A stretch of 64,000 nucleotides of DNA, from contig JAWUZG010000056.1 of NCBI GenBank assembly GCA_036785705.1, positions 13,648,001-13,712,000 of the forward strand, given 5' to 3'. The DNA comes from Acanthornis magna. Its lineage: Eukaryota > Chordata > Aves > Passeriformes > Acanthizidae. This document shows, piece after piece, positions 12,045-24,906 of this stretch. Under the pieces are notes generated by a model. The model worked only from the letters and a program-made list of their open reading frames with translations, ran no database searches and was not told the DNA's origin. The translations under genes were made by a program, and so were the position numbers. Numbering within the stretch: position 1 is the first letter of the stretch; every line of letters starts with the position of its first letter.

Positions 12045-13522
12045 TCACGCATTTCTGAGCTGGAGTTCATGTGGTTTAGGAGTCAAATCTATTGTGATCA
12101 ATTATGCAGAGAATTAAAAGTTGTTGCACATGTTCTTATGCTCCAACAGTGCATCTGAGGGCTGGGAAAAGCTCCACGATGTGCTGGCCTTGTTAGATTG
12201 CCAGGCAGTGTCCTCAAGGGAGGGGCAAGCGCTGGGGGCACAGGACAGGTTGGGTTCACCCTCCCAGCTGGGGTCAGAAAGAGGCAGGGACAAAAGGGAA
12301 GAGAGGATCTCAAGGGAAAGGATGTGGTTACTTGTGGGACTGATTGCAGAAAGCTGCAAGCTGGGAATGGGAAGAAAGCTGCTGGATTTTCTAGGAAAGA
12401 CAGTGTGACAGTAGAAGATGGGCTGCTTTTAATAATCTGTTCAGAGCTATTTCTGCAAGAACAATGAATCTCTGTGCCTCAGTCATTTCCCATCTGTTTT
12501 CAGAACTCATCTGAAAACTCATCTTTCCTTCCTTTCCTCTCCCCTTCCGCTCTCTCCAATGTAATTTTTATTTTAATTTTGCCCCTCTGCTCTCCAAAGT
12601 TTTTTGTGGGGATGGAGTTTGAGTGAGGCAATAGACAAGGTTACATACATTACACCAGCAAAGCAAGAGCTGATTTATTTTTATTGCACCCATTTATTTT
12701 CTTCACACCCCAAACATCTTCATAAAGGAAATGATTTAACCTTTTGAGTACGAAGTATATGCCAAGGAGTTCTGGGTTTGTGTTGTAAAGTATTGTGAAA
12801 TGTAAATTGAGAGAGGAAAGGCATGAATCCTTCTCCATTTGATACAGCTTTTGTGAGGTGCTCCAGGTGATATTGTTTGCTGTGGGAAGGATTCCTGCCT
12901 TCACTCCCTTAGCAAATATGCAAAGTAGCCTTTGTATTTATATACAGATATAAAAAGGATCAAGGAAGGGAAAGAGATTTTTACCTTGAAAGGCAGTATT
13001 CCTCCCTCTCTTCAGCAGTTAGTTCATGGTGGAATTCAGGTGCTTCGGGAGAGGAAGAACAGGAGTGAAATAAGGATATGAGGTGTTAATGGGTTGAAAT
13101 CTCTTAATGCATGAAACATGGGCTTAGACATTCTCTCATTATGCTTTTCCAGTTCCTCCCCACCCAAACTGCTCTCAAGGGCATGCTTCCCCTGGGTTAG
13201 AACAATCATCTCTCTGGTGTTCCATTGGAGAGCCTCTGCTCAGTGAGAATTTCCAATTTTTCATTAGGATAATTTTACTGCGTAGATTTTTTTTTCCCCT
13301 CCTGCCAAAATACCCAGCCATATGCTATTATTTTCCTGGTGTAAACTGCCACCACTTCCCTTTCCTTAGCCCATGGATGTCAGCCTCCTATCCTGATAAA
13401 TGATGGGAGCCTAAAGGGCAGTGTCTCTGGACAGATCCTGCACCTTGGCAGAGGGAATTCGGGAGTTCTTCTTGCTGGGGGAAGTTTACACTAAAGGTCA
13501 CAAGGAGATTCATCGTGCATAA

Positions 13523-13541
13523 TTTTTTTTTTTTTTTTTTT
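13523..13541. repeat. Poly-T tract, 19 T
   Basis: An uninterrupted homopolymer of about nineteen T is directly visible. It has no retroelement neighbour that I can recognise. Confidence 0.9.
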
Positions 13542-13730
13542 GCTGCAAAGACAGTGCTGAAAAGAGCTGTGTGCCAGGAATGGATATTGGTGGTAATAAG
13601 GAATAGCAGTTTGCCTAAGCTTGTAAAGGGATTTCACTTGCAGGGGTATGAAGTCCTGGCTGGGGAAATGACCGGAGATTTGAAACATTTCAGCTTAAAA
13701 TCAAGTCAAAGAAGTCAAAGAACAGTGTAT

Positions 13731-13822
13731 ATTTATTTTTAAAAAATTATTATTTTTATATATTTATATATGTATATATATGTATGTATGTATAAATATA
13801 TATATGCATGTGTGTGTATATA

Positions 13823-13857
<35 letters not shown>

Positions 13858-13866
13858 ATAAAAATT
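13731..13866. repeat. Compound TA / TG / TATG microsatellite
   Basis: This is low-complexity DNA. An AT-only stretch (13731-13770) passes into TATA/TATG steps, then about ten TG units near 13823-13840, then a (TA) block near 13841-13856. It is mutable, and alternating purine-pyrimidine of this kind can adopt Z-DNA or cruciform structures. No coding content. Confidence 0.95.
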
Positions 13867-16800
13867 TACATTGAAAGTTTTCTCTGAACTGCAATCCCTT
13901 TGATTTTCTATTTAAGTCTTGCCTCCCTGCTATGTGTGCCAGGAGTGGACACTCTTAGTGCTGCAGTTCTTTCTCCCACAGTCTGTCTGAAGCCCTCAAA
14001 TATTTGGGGCCCTGTGGGGGCATTTGGGACAGGTAGACCATGAGAGCTGAAGAGCTGTGCTCAGTGCTTGAGCTCCATGGAACAAAGCCTGTGTTTGTTG
14101 TGTTGCACAGCTGTGGTTGTGTTGCTCTTTAAAGCTCGTGAAGTTCTTCTGTGAGCCCTGATGGTGAGGGACAAATTCTATTTCCTCTGTGCTCTTCCCC
14201 TGTTATGGCTCCCTGCACCCCATCCCCAAACTGAATGAAGAATTTTTCGAGGAAATTTTAAACACTTATCTACAGATCAGCTAGAATAACTGACTGAACT
14301 GGGCTATGAAATAACACTGAAAAGGAGTAAAAAAAGGAAAAAAAAAAAGGCATTTAAACATAAAATAAAAGGGTGAGAACCCAAAAATCTACTAGGAAAA
14401 AAGCAGACTTCCCAGCTCTCATAATCTCTAAATAAATTCCTTGTTAGCAGCGCCATTGCTATGGCTCATGCCATTTCCTTGCTGTAGTTACGCTGAAATA
14501 TTTTATCCTCCCTTTCCTACAGATCTCCTGACTGCTTTGAAAATGAGATCTTGTGTTTTTCCCTTCAGCATCCACTTTATTCTCTGCTTGTGTTCACAGA
14601 CCTTAGGATGCAGTGCATGGCAAGGAGGAAAAATAGAGTTAATTTGCTGGTATCTGTTCTGAACATGATTGCTGTTAATTGTCAAGCTTGTCCTCTCCTG
14701 ACTGCAAAAATAAGCTGGTTGAAAATAATCCGCTGTGTGCTTCTGTATTTTGCTGACAACCTGCCAGCTGCCAACTAGGCGTGTGATAAATGCCCAAATG
14801 GCTAAAATTTCCAACCAGCTTTCCACTCTCCTGCTTTCCGAACTGTGCTTTCAGTTTCAGGTTTGTCATCCATCTGCCTGTTGCCTCCTGCACCAAAAAA
14901 ATTCAACAATATCTCCAAATCAGCTGGAATTTCAGAGCTCGGCCAGCCTGTGCAGCCCCTGAACCTGGACCCACTGATATGTGGTGGTGCCAACAACTTT
15001 TTTTCTAGCCACGTCTTAGCAAAATTCTCCTGAGCAAGGTCATGCTGCTACTGAGCCAACAACCTGCGGGTGGAACAGGCAGCACGTGAATGCCACAGGG
15101 GTTGAAAGCAGGTTTCCATTTCTGGGGAGTATGGGGAGGAATGGTGTGTGTATTTAAAGCTGTTGGACTTGAAAAATCATACTAGAACATCATGTTTATT
15201 GCCTGGCTGGAATTCTGCAAGGCAGGATTTCTGCCCATCTTGCAGAGCCAGAGAAGCAGCTGGGTTTGGCAGCTCAGGATGTGGCAGTGCTGTGCACAAC
15301 CAGCAGCAGGTCTTCAGGTTTTATAAGTCTAGGTCTGACCTTCTTTTAAGGTGTAATAAACCTCAGAACGTGGCTTTGTGGAGGTGGGGAGAGAATTCTC
15401 AGTGTGTAAACTGGTGCTGGCTGTAAATATTCCCTCTCCGTGGTGTTGCTGCCGTGAGCACTCCGTGCTGTCTGTGCTTTGTTGAAGACCACAGTTGGTG
15501 CTTTTGCTCCCCCTCAGGCTTTAAAATGATTGACCACTTATTGTCTGGGAAGTGAGTGGCCTTGTCTCGTGTCTCTTTGGGAAGGGATGGACAAATATTG
15601 AGGCTGTGCACTTAATAACTTTCACTTGTGTCATTTTCCCTGGAGACCCATAGGCAATATATTTCTTGACTCCGAGGTAGCTCTTCAAATGAAACTTTGA
15701 TGCCCTGAGAAATACCTGCAAAAGACAGAGCAAGGATCCACTCACCTTAACCCAGAGCTCTTGTTTGAGCCTGAGATATAAAATACAGATGGGAGTCTGA
15801 TGTTTCTCTGAACCCAGATGCAACTGAAATTAAAGATGTAATTCATAAAAGCTGAAAACGTCTTAGCTATCAGTTTGAGCCTGGTGGTTTTCTACCTGCT
15901 GAAGCAGAGAAAGGAAGTGAGGGCAACACAGGTAGAAAATGTGGAATTTTTTTTAAATTATGATTTTTTATTGTTTATTTCTTGTTAAAGTGAAGTTTTT
16001 AGTAGAGCATAATTGTGCTCAGAGGAAAGAGTGATAAGAATATAGCTGTGATGGTTCAAAATAATAAAATGAAGGATAATAGGGCAAAGGGAAAAGCTAA
16101 TTAAGAGCATTTCAAAGGGAAGGCGTGAACTGGGTCAGTTCTTTGCCCTCTGAGGTTTCTGTAATCCTGCTTGCTTTAATACCTCATGCAGTTTGATTTA
16201 AAATGTTCATAGTAATGGGAACTCCACTGTTCCATAAACAAGGAGATCTCCCCACCCTGACCTCTGGCCCAGTCCTCAGACTAACATGTCACCACCTTTA
16301 TTTCATCCTTGTGGTCTCATTTCTTCACCCCCTGCAATGTTGGGACACATTCTATCTCTTTTTTTTAACAAAGAAAATGATCCTTAATGAAAAAATCTGC
16401 AGCCTTTGTAGATCAGTTTTCTACACAGTCTTGGAAATGGATCCACGGCAAAATGGTGCAACCTTCTCTCACTTCAGATTAAGGTTTGATGCAAATGCCA
16501 AGGCTCTGATCTATGTAAGAAACCCAGCATTGGTTATTTCACAGAACTTTATTTTGAACCAGGGCAAGGGCCATCATTATTTCTGAAAATTCCTCATTAT
16601 GTGGATTTCAGGACTGGTCAATCCAGACTTTAAAAACAAAAAACCCCTTTATTTTATCAGCATGGTACAGTGCAGCAGTTGATCACACGATAATATAAAT
16701 AACAGGACAGGCTTGTGGAGTAACATGAGGAATAAAGCTGACACAAGGACTCAAAGATAAACGAAACTAAGAATGAAATCCATGCCATGAGAGCAAATCA

Positions 16801-17053
16801 TCACAGCTGGAGAACATCAAGGCTCCCAGTTCCCAACAATGGTGCTGCATTAGACACATGGGTGACTGCATTTTCCTTTTTTAATGGGAAGAAAAAACAG
16901 ATTAACAGACCAGAAGGGAACCACAGTGTAGACTGGTTAGATCTCTGACAAACAGCACAGGAGCTTTTCTTTCTTTTAATGATTCGAGCTTTTGATGTGG
17001 TATTTCTGAAAGCACATTGGGACCTTTGTCTGAACAACCATTCCTGAATCATT
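13867..17053. other. Unique non-coding sequence
   Basis: No gene or clear repeat was recognised. Overlapping frames near 14440-15030 and a 127-codon plus frame at 16203-16586 have no domain or strong start context. An acceptor-like pyrimidine tract 'cctccctttcctacag' ends near 14521 with no convincing exon after it. There are A-rich runs near 14329-14348 and T-rich ones near 15947-15970. Confidence 0.65.
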
Positions 17054-17115
17054 GGGTGGAGAAAGAGGTGCAGAAGGCAAAAGGACATGACTGAGGTCAC
17101 ACAGAGCCTGGCTTT
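17054..17115 (-). mobile_element. Ancient MIR-like SINE fragment, minus
   Basis: The order 'ggtggagaaagaggtgcaga' ... 'ctgaggtcacacagagcctg' parallels the reverse complement of the MIR core, which reads roughly 'gaggaaactgaggcacagag', a short gap, then 'aaggtcacacagct'. MIR is a tRNA-derived SINE that was active before the amniote radiation, and scattered old copies persist in birds. The match is short and diverged, so chance similarity is possible. Confidence 0.4.
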
Positions 17116-17329
17116 AAAGGAAAGAAAAGCTTCCTGCTCTCCAGGCTTAGTCTATCTGGATGGCTGAAGAATTCTGCTAGAGCCCTTGCTACCATTCACC
17201 ACCTGCCTTTAAAAAAGGAACGTTTCCTTGCAGTGTTGTGGTTGTTCACACAGTGAAATGTTGGGGTTTTTGTTGTTTTGTTTGTTTGTTTTGGCACTTG
17301 ATAGAGTTTATCACTGAAAGGAGTTTCTA

Positions 17330-17680
17330 CACGAGTTTATTTCCGTGGGGAAATGGGGCAGGGCGACTCCGCGGGTTAATCTCGACTTTATTCCATTGTA
17401 GCTGCTTTTCCAATTAAAACTGCTGGCTGGCAGTTTGCATTATCAGGAGAACATTGGGAGCTGGGCTGTGCTGAGGGTTTGCAGGCAGCATTTCTCCTGG
17501 GCTCTGGGAGCCACCACGAGTACAGTGGCAAAAGGCATTGGAAATTCTATCGTGGCCTGGCAGGTGGATGGAAATGTTCAGCCATTTCCCAGCCAGTGTG
17601 AGAAAACTGATAGCAATTCCCCGGAGCTGGATCCTAATTACATTTCTCTGCTTGGGGATCATTTGAACCTTTAATGAGAG
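17330..17680. promoter_or_regulatory. Candidate conserved non-coding element
   Basis: Repeat-free sequence with retained CpGs (17346, 17367, 17373, 17384) next to AT-rich cores such as 'ccaattaaaactg' (17410) and 'tcctaattacattt' (17631). This composition is typical of conserved developmental enhancers. It is inferred from appearance only, as no alignment is available. Confidence 0.25.
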
Positions 17681-20600
17681 GTTGGTAAGGAGAGAGGGAG
17701 AGGTGGTTTTTTATTACAGCTGAGGAGAGGGGAAGGCTTTGCTGCCAGGGAATGTGGGCTCCTTCCAGTGCCACACTGAACTCGATGTCTTTCCCACTCA
17801 CCATAGAAACAGGAGCTGCTTCCTTTTGGTTGAGGGAGTGGGCAGGCTTGGCTCATTTAATGGTCCATTTTCCCCACGTGTTGTTTTCTGGCAGCAGAAT
17901 TTTGCTTTGCTGAGATGGATTTGACATACCATTCCCAATTCTAAAATTTGGTGGCATTTCTTTCACTTTTTTGGGGACAGGACGGAGGGGGAAAGATTTT
18001 TTTTTGGCTAGTATTTCCCATTTGGTAATGTCAGAGGTGGATCCACTGGTGCACAGACAGTGGTGGGTCAGAAAGGATTGTTTTCCCCTTCCCACAGAAA
18101 CTTCACCAGGATTAGCTCAGAGGTTGCTCCCCCCGTTTTCTTTAGCCACCAACGCTTGACATTGAAGATTGATCATGGGATTGTTGGTGCAAAGTCATGG
18201 AATGGCTTTTTGGAGTCCACCATGTCCCTATAAACTTTTGAATCACGTGATGTGGGAACTGAGCCAGTATCAGACAGTCTAAGTCAACCAGACAGAGAAA
18301 AATGCTTGAATAAACTGTTCCAGGAATGACAAGAGGGAGTTCTGGGATGTCCCTGACAAAACAGCTTAAAAAGCCTGTAGTGGTTTTATTGAAGTCCCTT
18401 CAGCTTGAAGAATAACAAATTGTAAGACCTAGCTCACTCTCCTTTTAAGTCCTCGTGTAGTTGGAAATCTTTTGATGCTCACTTTGTTTTCTGATTACTT
18501 AAAAAATCTAATTCAGTTCTATTGCTGCTATCAGCATTTTGAGACTTTGACCATCTGAGATTTGTCAATATTGTTCTTGCCATTCTGCACTAATTTATTG
18601 TGTTTTACCTTTTGCTAACTGTGGGTTTTGAAGATAGAAGGTTTTGTAGCTTCAGTGAGCAAACGCTGACCACAGCATATGAGCAGAAATAAGCTCAGCT
18701 GTGAACAGGAAAAAAGTAATTTGAGGATTTCTTTTGTATCCTGTCTTTTGTGATGTTAAATAAGTGGCTGAGAACGAATGTGAGAAACCTATGGATAGCA
18801 CAGGCTGCTCCTAAAATGAGGAGTCATTATGTTCTTAGAGTATCACAAAAAGTTATACCAAGAATAACACTGAATTTTTCACAGGGGGACAATATGAAAG
18901 TTACAGCCTCTGAGTCCTCTTGGAGGTGTTCACAGTCCAAATGTCTTAGCTGTGTGATGCCACCGTAAGAATGAAGACACTAAATCCTCAGCAGGCCCCT
19001 GGGAGCTCTCTGTACAATATCTGTCTGTTTTTCCAGACTTTGGCACTGGGAAATGTTTTTCTGTACTACTGAGTTAGTATTGAGGATGGTATAGTTTAAG
19101 CTGCTCATTTTCCACTGCCCTCATTTTTCTCATCTTTACCTTCTTCCATAAGCTTCCCGCCTGAGCAGCTTTTTAAATAACACCAGCATGCTTGAGAAGG
19201 ATAATTTCATATCTCTGAATGGGCTGTGGGTGTTGGTGGAATCTGCTGAAGAAGGGATCACACAGGCTTCATATTCTGGAAACAACATCTTCTATGGCTG
19301 CTGCTGGAGAAATGGCATTGCGCTACACAAACCACTGATCTAACAGGGGCTTCTCAGGCCCTTCAAGCAGTCATATCTGTCTTTTTCTGGGTATAAATTG
19401 GAGTCCTGGAATGCAATCATCACTCTGAAAAGGCTGGATGTGTCCTGTGTGTATATCTGGCTCACCAACACAACTGAGTTTCCAGCTGAGACCCTGGCAG
19501 ATCTTGCAGCCAGGTGCAATACTAGCTGAACTAAAATAAAGCCTCTCAAGTCAATCCAGCTGGCATCCTGCTGAGTGTCTCACCTTTTGGCATCATCTTC
19601 TCACTTACTCATGCTCCTTATTGTGATAGAGTTCTTGCTGTTGCTGCAGTTCCTTTAGCTATGATAATTCACACTGATGCCTGGCACCCAAGTGGTTAAA
19701 TGCATTTGGCTTTGCTGTCCTGCTCAGTCCCTGTAGATTGTGTTGGAAGAATTGAATGAAATTGATAGAGCTAGCATTACAGTGAGCAAAACCCCCTGAA
19801 GAAAGAGTAGATGGGTGGATAGAGAGAATGACCCCAAAGAAAACAGCTGTCAAGGGCAGCTATTGGTTTATCTTTCATTGAAAGAGAGACGTAATGAATT
19901 CTAAATTAAGAGAAACTAGAAGCAAGGCTGTTTATCAGCTCTCTGCTGCAGCATAAACAGGCACTTTAGAGGTATCGACTGCAGTCTCACTTAATGTACC
20001 AGTAGGTGCATTTCCTCAGTGCCTGGGAACACCACAAACCTCAGGTTGGGCTAAAGCTCTGATATTCAAAACGTGCCTGGGCAGGGCAAGAACTGTTTTG
20101 CATCTTGATCTCTTTTCAGAGGGTCTTTGAGCATGGTTTTCTTCTGTTTGTGAGCTAAAAGAGCAGCACAAGCATTTGCAGCCCAAATGGCCTTTTGCTT
20201 AAGGAAGCCACAAGGTACAAACGCAGGTGAAATCCCCAGGGGCAGCGCTGTGTGAGGGTCTCCTTGAAATTATTGGAGGTTCTGAGAGCAAAACAGCTCC
20301 TCAGTAAATCTGCTCTGAGAAATTTCAAAGAAAATGTTATCCCACCTTCTTATCTGCTCCCATTGTGAGAATAATCGCCTCTTTGTAACCCCACCGTGCA
20401 GACCCTGGCTGAGTATTTATCAACTGACCATTCAAGGGTGGCAAGCAATCTGACAACTGACTCCAAATAATGTAATAAGGCTGACTGATGAGTTGGGCTT
20501 GCCACTCTTGACTGGTTTTTCTTCTCCGCAGCCTGGCTCTGAGATACAGGATAGGAAAGTTGTGTCTGCGGAAAGGTGGGTTTGTGCCATGAGCAGAGAT

Positions 20601-21249
20601 TCCCTTAGATTCACTTCTAATTCAAAGGAACTCTTGATGCTGGAAACCATCCTCACCTAGACAGGATCCTCAATTATTTACAGAAACATGTATTTCACAG
20701 AACATATTTCAGATACGGTCCACAGAAATCCTGTGCGAAGCCTGCCTTTGAAAGAAATTCATATTCTCAGCATCCAGTCCACAGCAGAACGACTGACATC
20801 TGAGCACGTTTGTGAACAGTGTTTCCAGTAACAAATCTTTAAGAGTTGATATAATATATCCAATTAACTTGTTTGATATTTCAAAGTATACCTCTTCAGA
20901 ACTAGTGAGAATTTGATAAAACATTACTTTTTGCTTGGATTTGATGGAAATTTTGATTCTACCGTGTCCCAAGCTCTGGTGTTTGTTTTCTTGGCCTGTG
21001 TTTAGACAGATGGCAGCAAGAGTTTTCTGCAGCCCAATAACTTGCTGATTCTCTGGCTTTTGCATATCTTCATTATTGAGCTGTAGCTCTTTGAGAGGGT
21101 TGAGCATCAATGGCTGAGCCACAGAGCCCAAGATGCTGGAGGTGGGTCTTCCATTCCTTCATCAACACCACTTTCCCGTAGCTGAAGTGTTGAAGATGAA
21201 TTTGTCTCAATATGTCAGCTTAATAAGGTCAAAATCCAGATGCCAGGGA

Positions 21250-21620
21250 TGAATGTGGCTCATTACATTATCTCCTTGTGAAAACAATCCTCACCATCCT
21301 CTGCGGAGCTTTGACTCTTGTCCTTACTTGGCCGCACGCTCTTTTGTCATTTTTGCACATTTTCATGTCTTTAATTAAAAGAAAAGGCCTTCCCCATGGA
21401 AGATTAATTAGGATAAGTGTGCCACCATTAATATCTGCCATGTTTGGAAAGAGATGATTCACCCTGTGATTAAAGCCAAACGGAATCTGGAATCTGAGGA
21501 GTAATTAGCCCTCGGCGGCTCGTAAGTCTGGAGGAAGCACTATTTATCAGTGGCAGTGCTAATGCAATTACTTCTCCACTACAGCCTCCTGGACTGATAA
21601 ATCATGGCCTGAGCCTTGGG
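21250..21620. promoter_or_regulatory. Candidate conserved non-coding element
   Basis: Dense homeodomain-type cores ('tttaattaaaag' near 21370, 'gattaattagga' near 21402, 'gtaattagccc' near 21502) combine with retained CpGs ('cctcggcggctcgtaag' near 21511) and no repeat. Of the stretches read by eye, this is the one that most resembles a conserved developmental enhancer. Conservation is inferred, not shown. Confidence 0.35.
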
Positions 21621-21825
21621 AGAAGCTATCAATTCAGGATTATGCTTCTCTGAGTCTACAAAGAGAAAAAGGGAGGAAACAAAGGGACAATCAGCTTCTC
21701 AACAGCTCTGATTGTATCAAAACTATGGAGGCCAATGGAATCTGAGGGTCTTCTCTGAATCCATTTCCTGCTGTAGAAAGCTGTGGAACTTTTCAAAAAT
21801 CATTGCAACAGGTTGAGATTATGGC

Positions 21826-21847
21826 TTTTTTTTTGGGGGGGGGGGGG
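21826..21847 (+). repeat. T9-G13 homopolymer junction
   Basis: About nine T are followed directly by about thirteen G. A G run of this length can form quadruplex structures and is prone to length change and sequencing error, so its exact length is uncertain. Confidence 0.9.
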
Positions 21848-24756
21848 AAACTGAATCCAAGAAAAGCTTATGTTCAAACTGTGAAATCTGGGCAGAACAG
21901 CTTGTCTCTGCTGAAGCTGGACTTCTGTTCCATCATTCCTAGAGCATTTTAGCTTGTTTTCCCTGTGATGGATTTGTTTAAGAGTGGATGGAGAGCAGTG
22001 GGTGTTAAGATGCTGCTTCTGTTTTCTCTGTTGCTCTTTTTTTTTTTTTTTTTTTCTTTTGGGACTGTTTTGCAAAACTCTGGAGCACTTTCCCTGTGGG
22101 ATTAAAAAGATTATGAATACATTAATCAACAAGAACAAAAATATTCTCTTCTTTCATGCATATATCCACTCAGTCTCTGAGGTGAGGCAGAAAGTGATGA
22201 AATGTCATCTTTGATGAGCCAGGTGCATCCTTGTTGACTCTCTCCTCACTTGGAGAGATGTGTGTGCCTCTCTCCATGAGGAATTTGTCCTTGAGACTTC
22301 CAATTCCCACTCTCTAACAAAAAGTTAATAAAATGGTATATCTTGCAGAGCGAGTAACCCCTGGCTCTTCATCCTGGTGTTTCATAGGTGCCATTTTCTG
22401 AATTTGAATCACACAGAACTGCACCACGTTGAGAGCAAGCTCAGAGAACCTGGGCCATTCCTGGAGTCTCTCCAATGAATTCCATGAAACTGTGCCATGT
22501 GCCTTTCATTTACTTTGCATTTCTCAATCCCTTCCATTTCCTGTAATTCCTAGGATGGAACCAACATGCCAATAAAATACCTGGAGGTAATGGATGAGGA
22601 TATAATGTGCTAGGAACTGATTGCTGGCCTGGGCCATGGGGAAATGAATAGTTTGGTCTGTTGCACTATGGTCATATAGAAATACTCTGCACTTAAACTT
22701 GACTTCTTATCTCTGAGTGGTGCCCAGATAAACAAGAGCAGCTGGGAGAAGTCTAGTGGGGTTCAGACTAGATGAAATCTTCCTTCTCACAGCTGCAACC
22801 TGCTGATAGAGCTGTTCTGGGATCATTCTTTCTGTCTTCTCTGACACAGAGGAATTTGGGCCAGGACCAAGCTGTTTCTTGCGCTAGCTGAAACAGTGAC
22901 TCTGTTTTAGGTGTGCTGGAGCTGAAGTCTGTGCAGGGTGGAAGACCAGTTCAGTGGCTTTTTGACCACTTGTGCGAGGACTTTCCTTAGTATTTCAGAT
23001 CCCGCTTGAAGCAGAGACGGGAATAGGGTTAAATGTGGAGCAGCAGTGCAAAGATGGAGCTTGTCCTTCAAATCCCAGGCAGGTCTTCCTTCAGGGAAAT
23101 GGAAAATGAACAATGTTTGGGATGCTCTTGTGGTAGGTGTTAATTATGTTGAGCTTTTTTTTTTTTTAAAGCAGATGGGCAAACAAAGTTAAACTGAGAT
23201 TCTTGAAGGAAAAGATAACATATAAAATTACATTGGCAGCTGCTGTGTTGCATTTGTTGACATGTTGGCTGAGTATGGTACATGTCACAGTGAAACAGCT
23301 CCAGAATCAAAACTGATTTTTTTTAGAAGCAAACTGGTTTTTTTTAGGAGCTAAAGGAAAAAAAAATCTGATGTCCCCTTTGACTGCTGGAAAAAAGAAA
23401 TCTTAATTACCTATTGGTCCTCTTATGGAAAAGATCTGGCATGAGATAAACATTTTTCTGAGATGATTTTCTTTAACAAGTATGTCCTTGACCCATCTAG
23501 TGAATAATAGATGCTGTTTGTCTTGTATCAAACACTTTGATTCCTTTTATTTTCACAGTGCAAATATAAGGTAGTTTTGAGCACTGGGGAGTGGTTTGCC
23601 TTTCTAGGTCCTGTTCTCTCATGTCAAATTTTTGGGCTGGTATGTTGTTCCACAGGCAGCTTGTTAGGTATGATGTTGGCCCACAGACCCTTATGAAGAT
23701 CAAAGGGATTAAGTTGAAAATTCAGGGAAAATATGGAAAAAAATTAAGAGCTGTTTTTTTGAGGTTAAAAAAAATTAGTATTTAGACAAGTGGCTCTGCC
23801 TTAATGTCATGATCGCAACCAGTAAAAATCTTTTGGCACTTTAACTAGAGCTTGGAGGCACATTGTGAAATAAGGCATGGATTCATACAGTGGGCCTGGT
23901 AATACTAAACTTCTGTGTATGCAATTTTTATTTGCATTCTGTACAAGAACAGTTGGCTTGGGTGAAGAAAGGTGGTATTATGAAAGTCCCAATACCTGTT
24001 GATGTTGTGTGATGTAAAATTAACTCCACAAACAAAAGAAGTCATGGGTTGAAATGACCCATTGCCTTCTCTGATCTACACTTCCTCAGGTAAGGTCAAG
24101 TACATCAATTTTCTGTCTGGAAGGTCAGTAGTGGGAACTATTGGGTTACCAAGCAGGTGGATTTTAAGGGACTTCTGAAATGTGACTGCTTCACTGGTTC
24201 CAGTTAGCCATACAGTCGAGTTTGTGAAAAGGCTGCAATGGGGAAAAGTAGCCAAGACAAGTGAAAAGGGACTAAATTTAAAACAAAAAGTAAAATTTTT
24301 TAACTTGTGAGAACAAGGAGCCTTTGATTTCTGCTACTTCTATTAGGGGCTCAGTGGGCCAAAGGAAGAGATTAGCAGGCTGAAGTTGGCAGGATTGTTC
24401 CCTCTTATGGGTTCTTTCTGCATAAATCCAGATTCCTCACTCCATCCCAAGCATTTATTTTCCCTGTTCATAAGAGTGATGCATAGAGAGGAGCTGAAGA
24501 TGGAAAGGAAAGTACTCCACCCAGCCCTTAAGATGATCTGCAGGTCTCTTGTTTATATTCTGTGGTTGAGCTGGTGTTAAAGCCCTTGCTGACTCTGCAG
24601 TGGTAAATAATCCTAGAGAGTTGGATTGTCGATACCTCATAAAGCTGGGATGGCTGGTAATGCAGGGTGGGAAGTGAGGTGAGACTGGCTTTAGATGTAA
24701 TTCGAACACTCAAACTTCTTTCATAAAGGCTGATTTTATTTCTTTTTCTCCCTCAG

Positions 24757-24906
24757 CCTCCTTTGTTATTTGGGATGGCTGAACGGATTGAAATTGAGAC
24801 ATCAAATGTCTCACTCATTCTTCATTCCACGAAGTGGGCTCCCATTTTAACTGGAGTCAGTTGTTTCCCACATATTTGGTTAAGCACCCAAAGACTCCAT
24901 CCCCAA
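24757..24906 (+). other. Candidate internal exon (low confidence)
   Basis: A good acceptor ('tatttctttttctccctcag') precedes exactly 150 bases, fully open in phase 0, ending at a strong donor CAA/GTGAGT at 24906/24907. The 50-residue translation contains one potential N-glycosylation motif (NVS) but no domain that I recognise, and no partner exon was found. The splice signals are the best pair in the window. A chance pairing in 64 kb remains likely. Confidence 0.17.

Larger units (their letters stand above)
9116..13522. other. Unique non-coding sequence with two candidate exons
   Basis: Mostly unique sequence without recognised genes. Two splice-flanked open segments at 11625-11773 and 11901-12044 are listed separately. 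Other frames (for example 114 codons on the minus strand at 10117-10461) show nothing domain-like. An AT-leaning patch at 11480-11560 has several ATTA cores and resembles regulatory DNA. Confidence 0.6.
17116..21825. other. Unique non-coding sequence with regulatory-looking patches
   Basis: No gene was recognised. A T/G simple stretch lies near 17263-17292. Regulatory-looking patches at 17330-17680 and 21250-21620 are listed separately. A minus-strand frame of 140 codons at 20709-21131 lies in AT-leaning DNA but begins on TTG and resembles no family that I know. Confidence 0.6.

Noticed and set aside
20709..21131. 140-codon minus-strand frame in AT-leaning DNA
   Set aside because: The translation is superficially protein-like, but it begins on TTG, has no recognised domain, and a frame of this length is expected a few times by chance in a window of this size.
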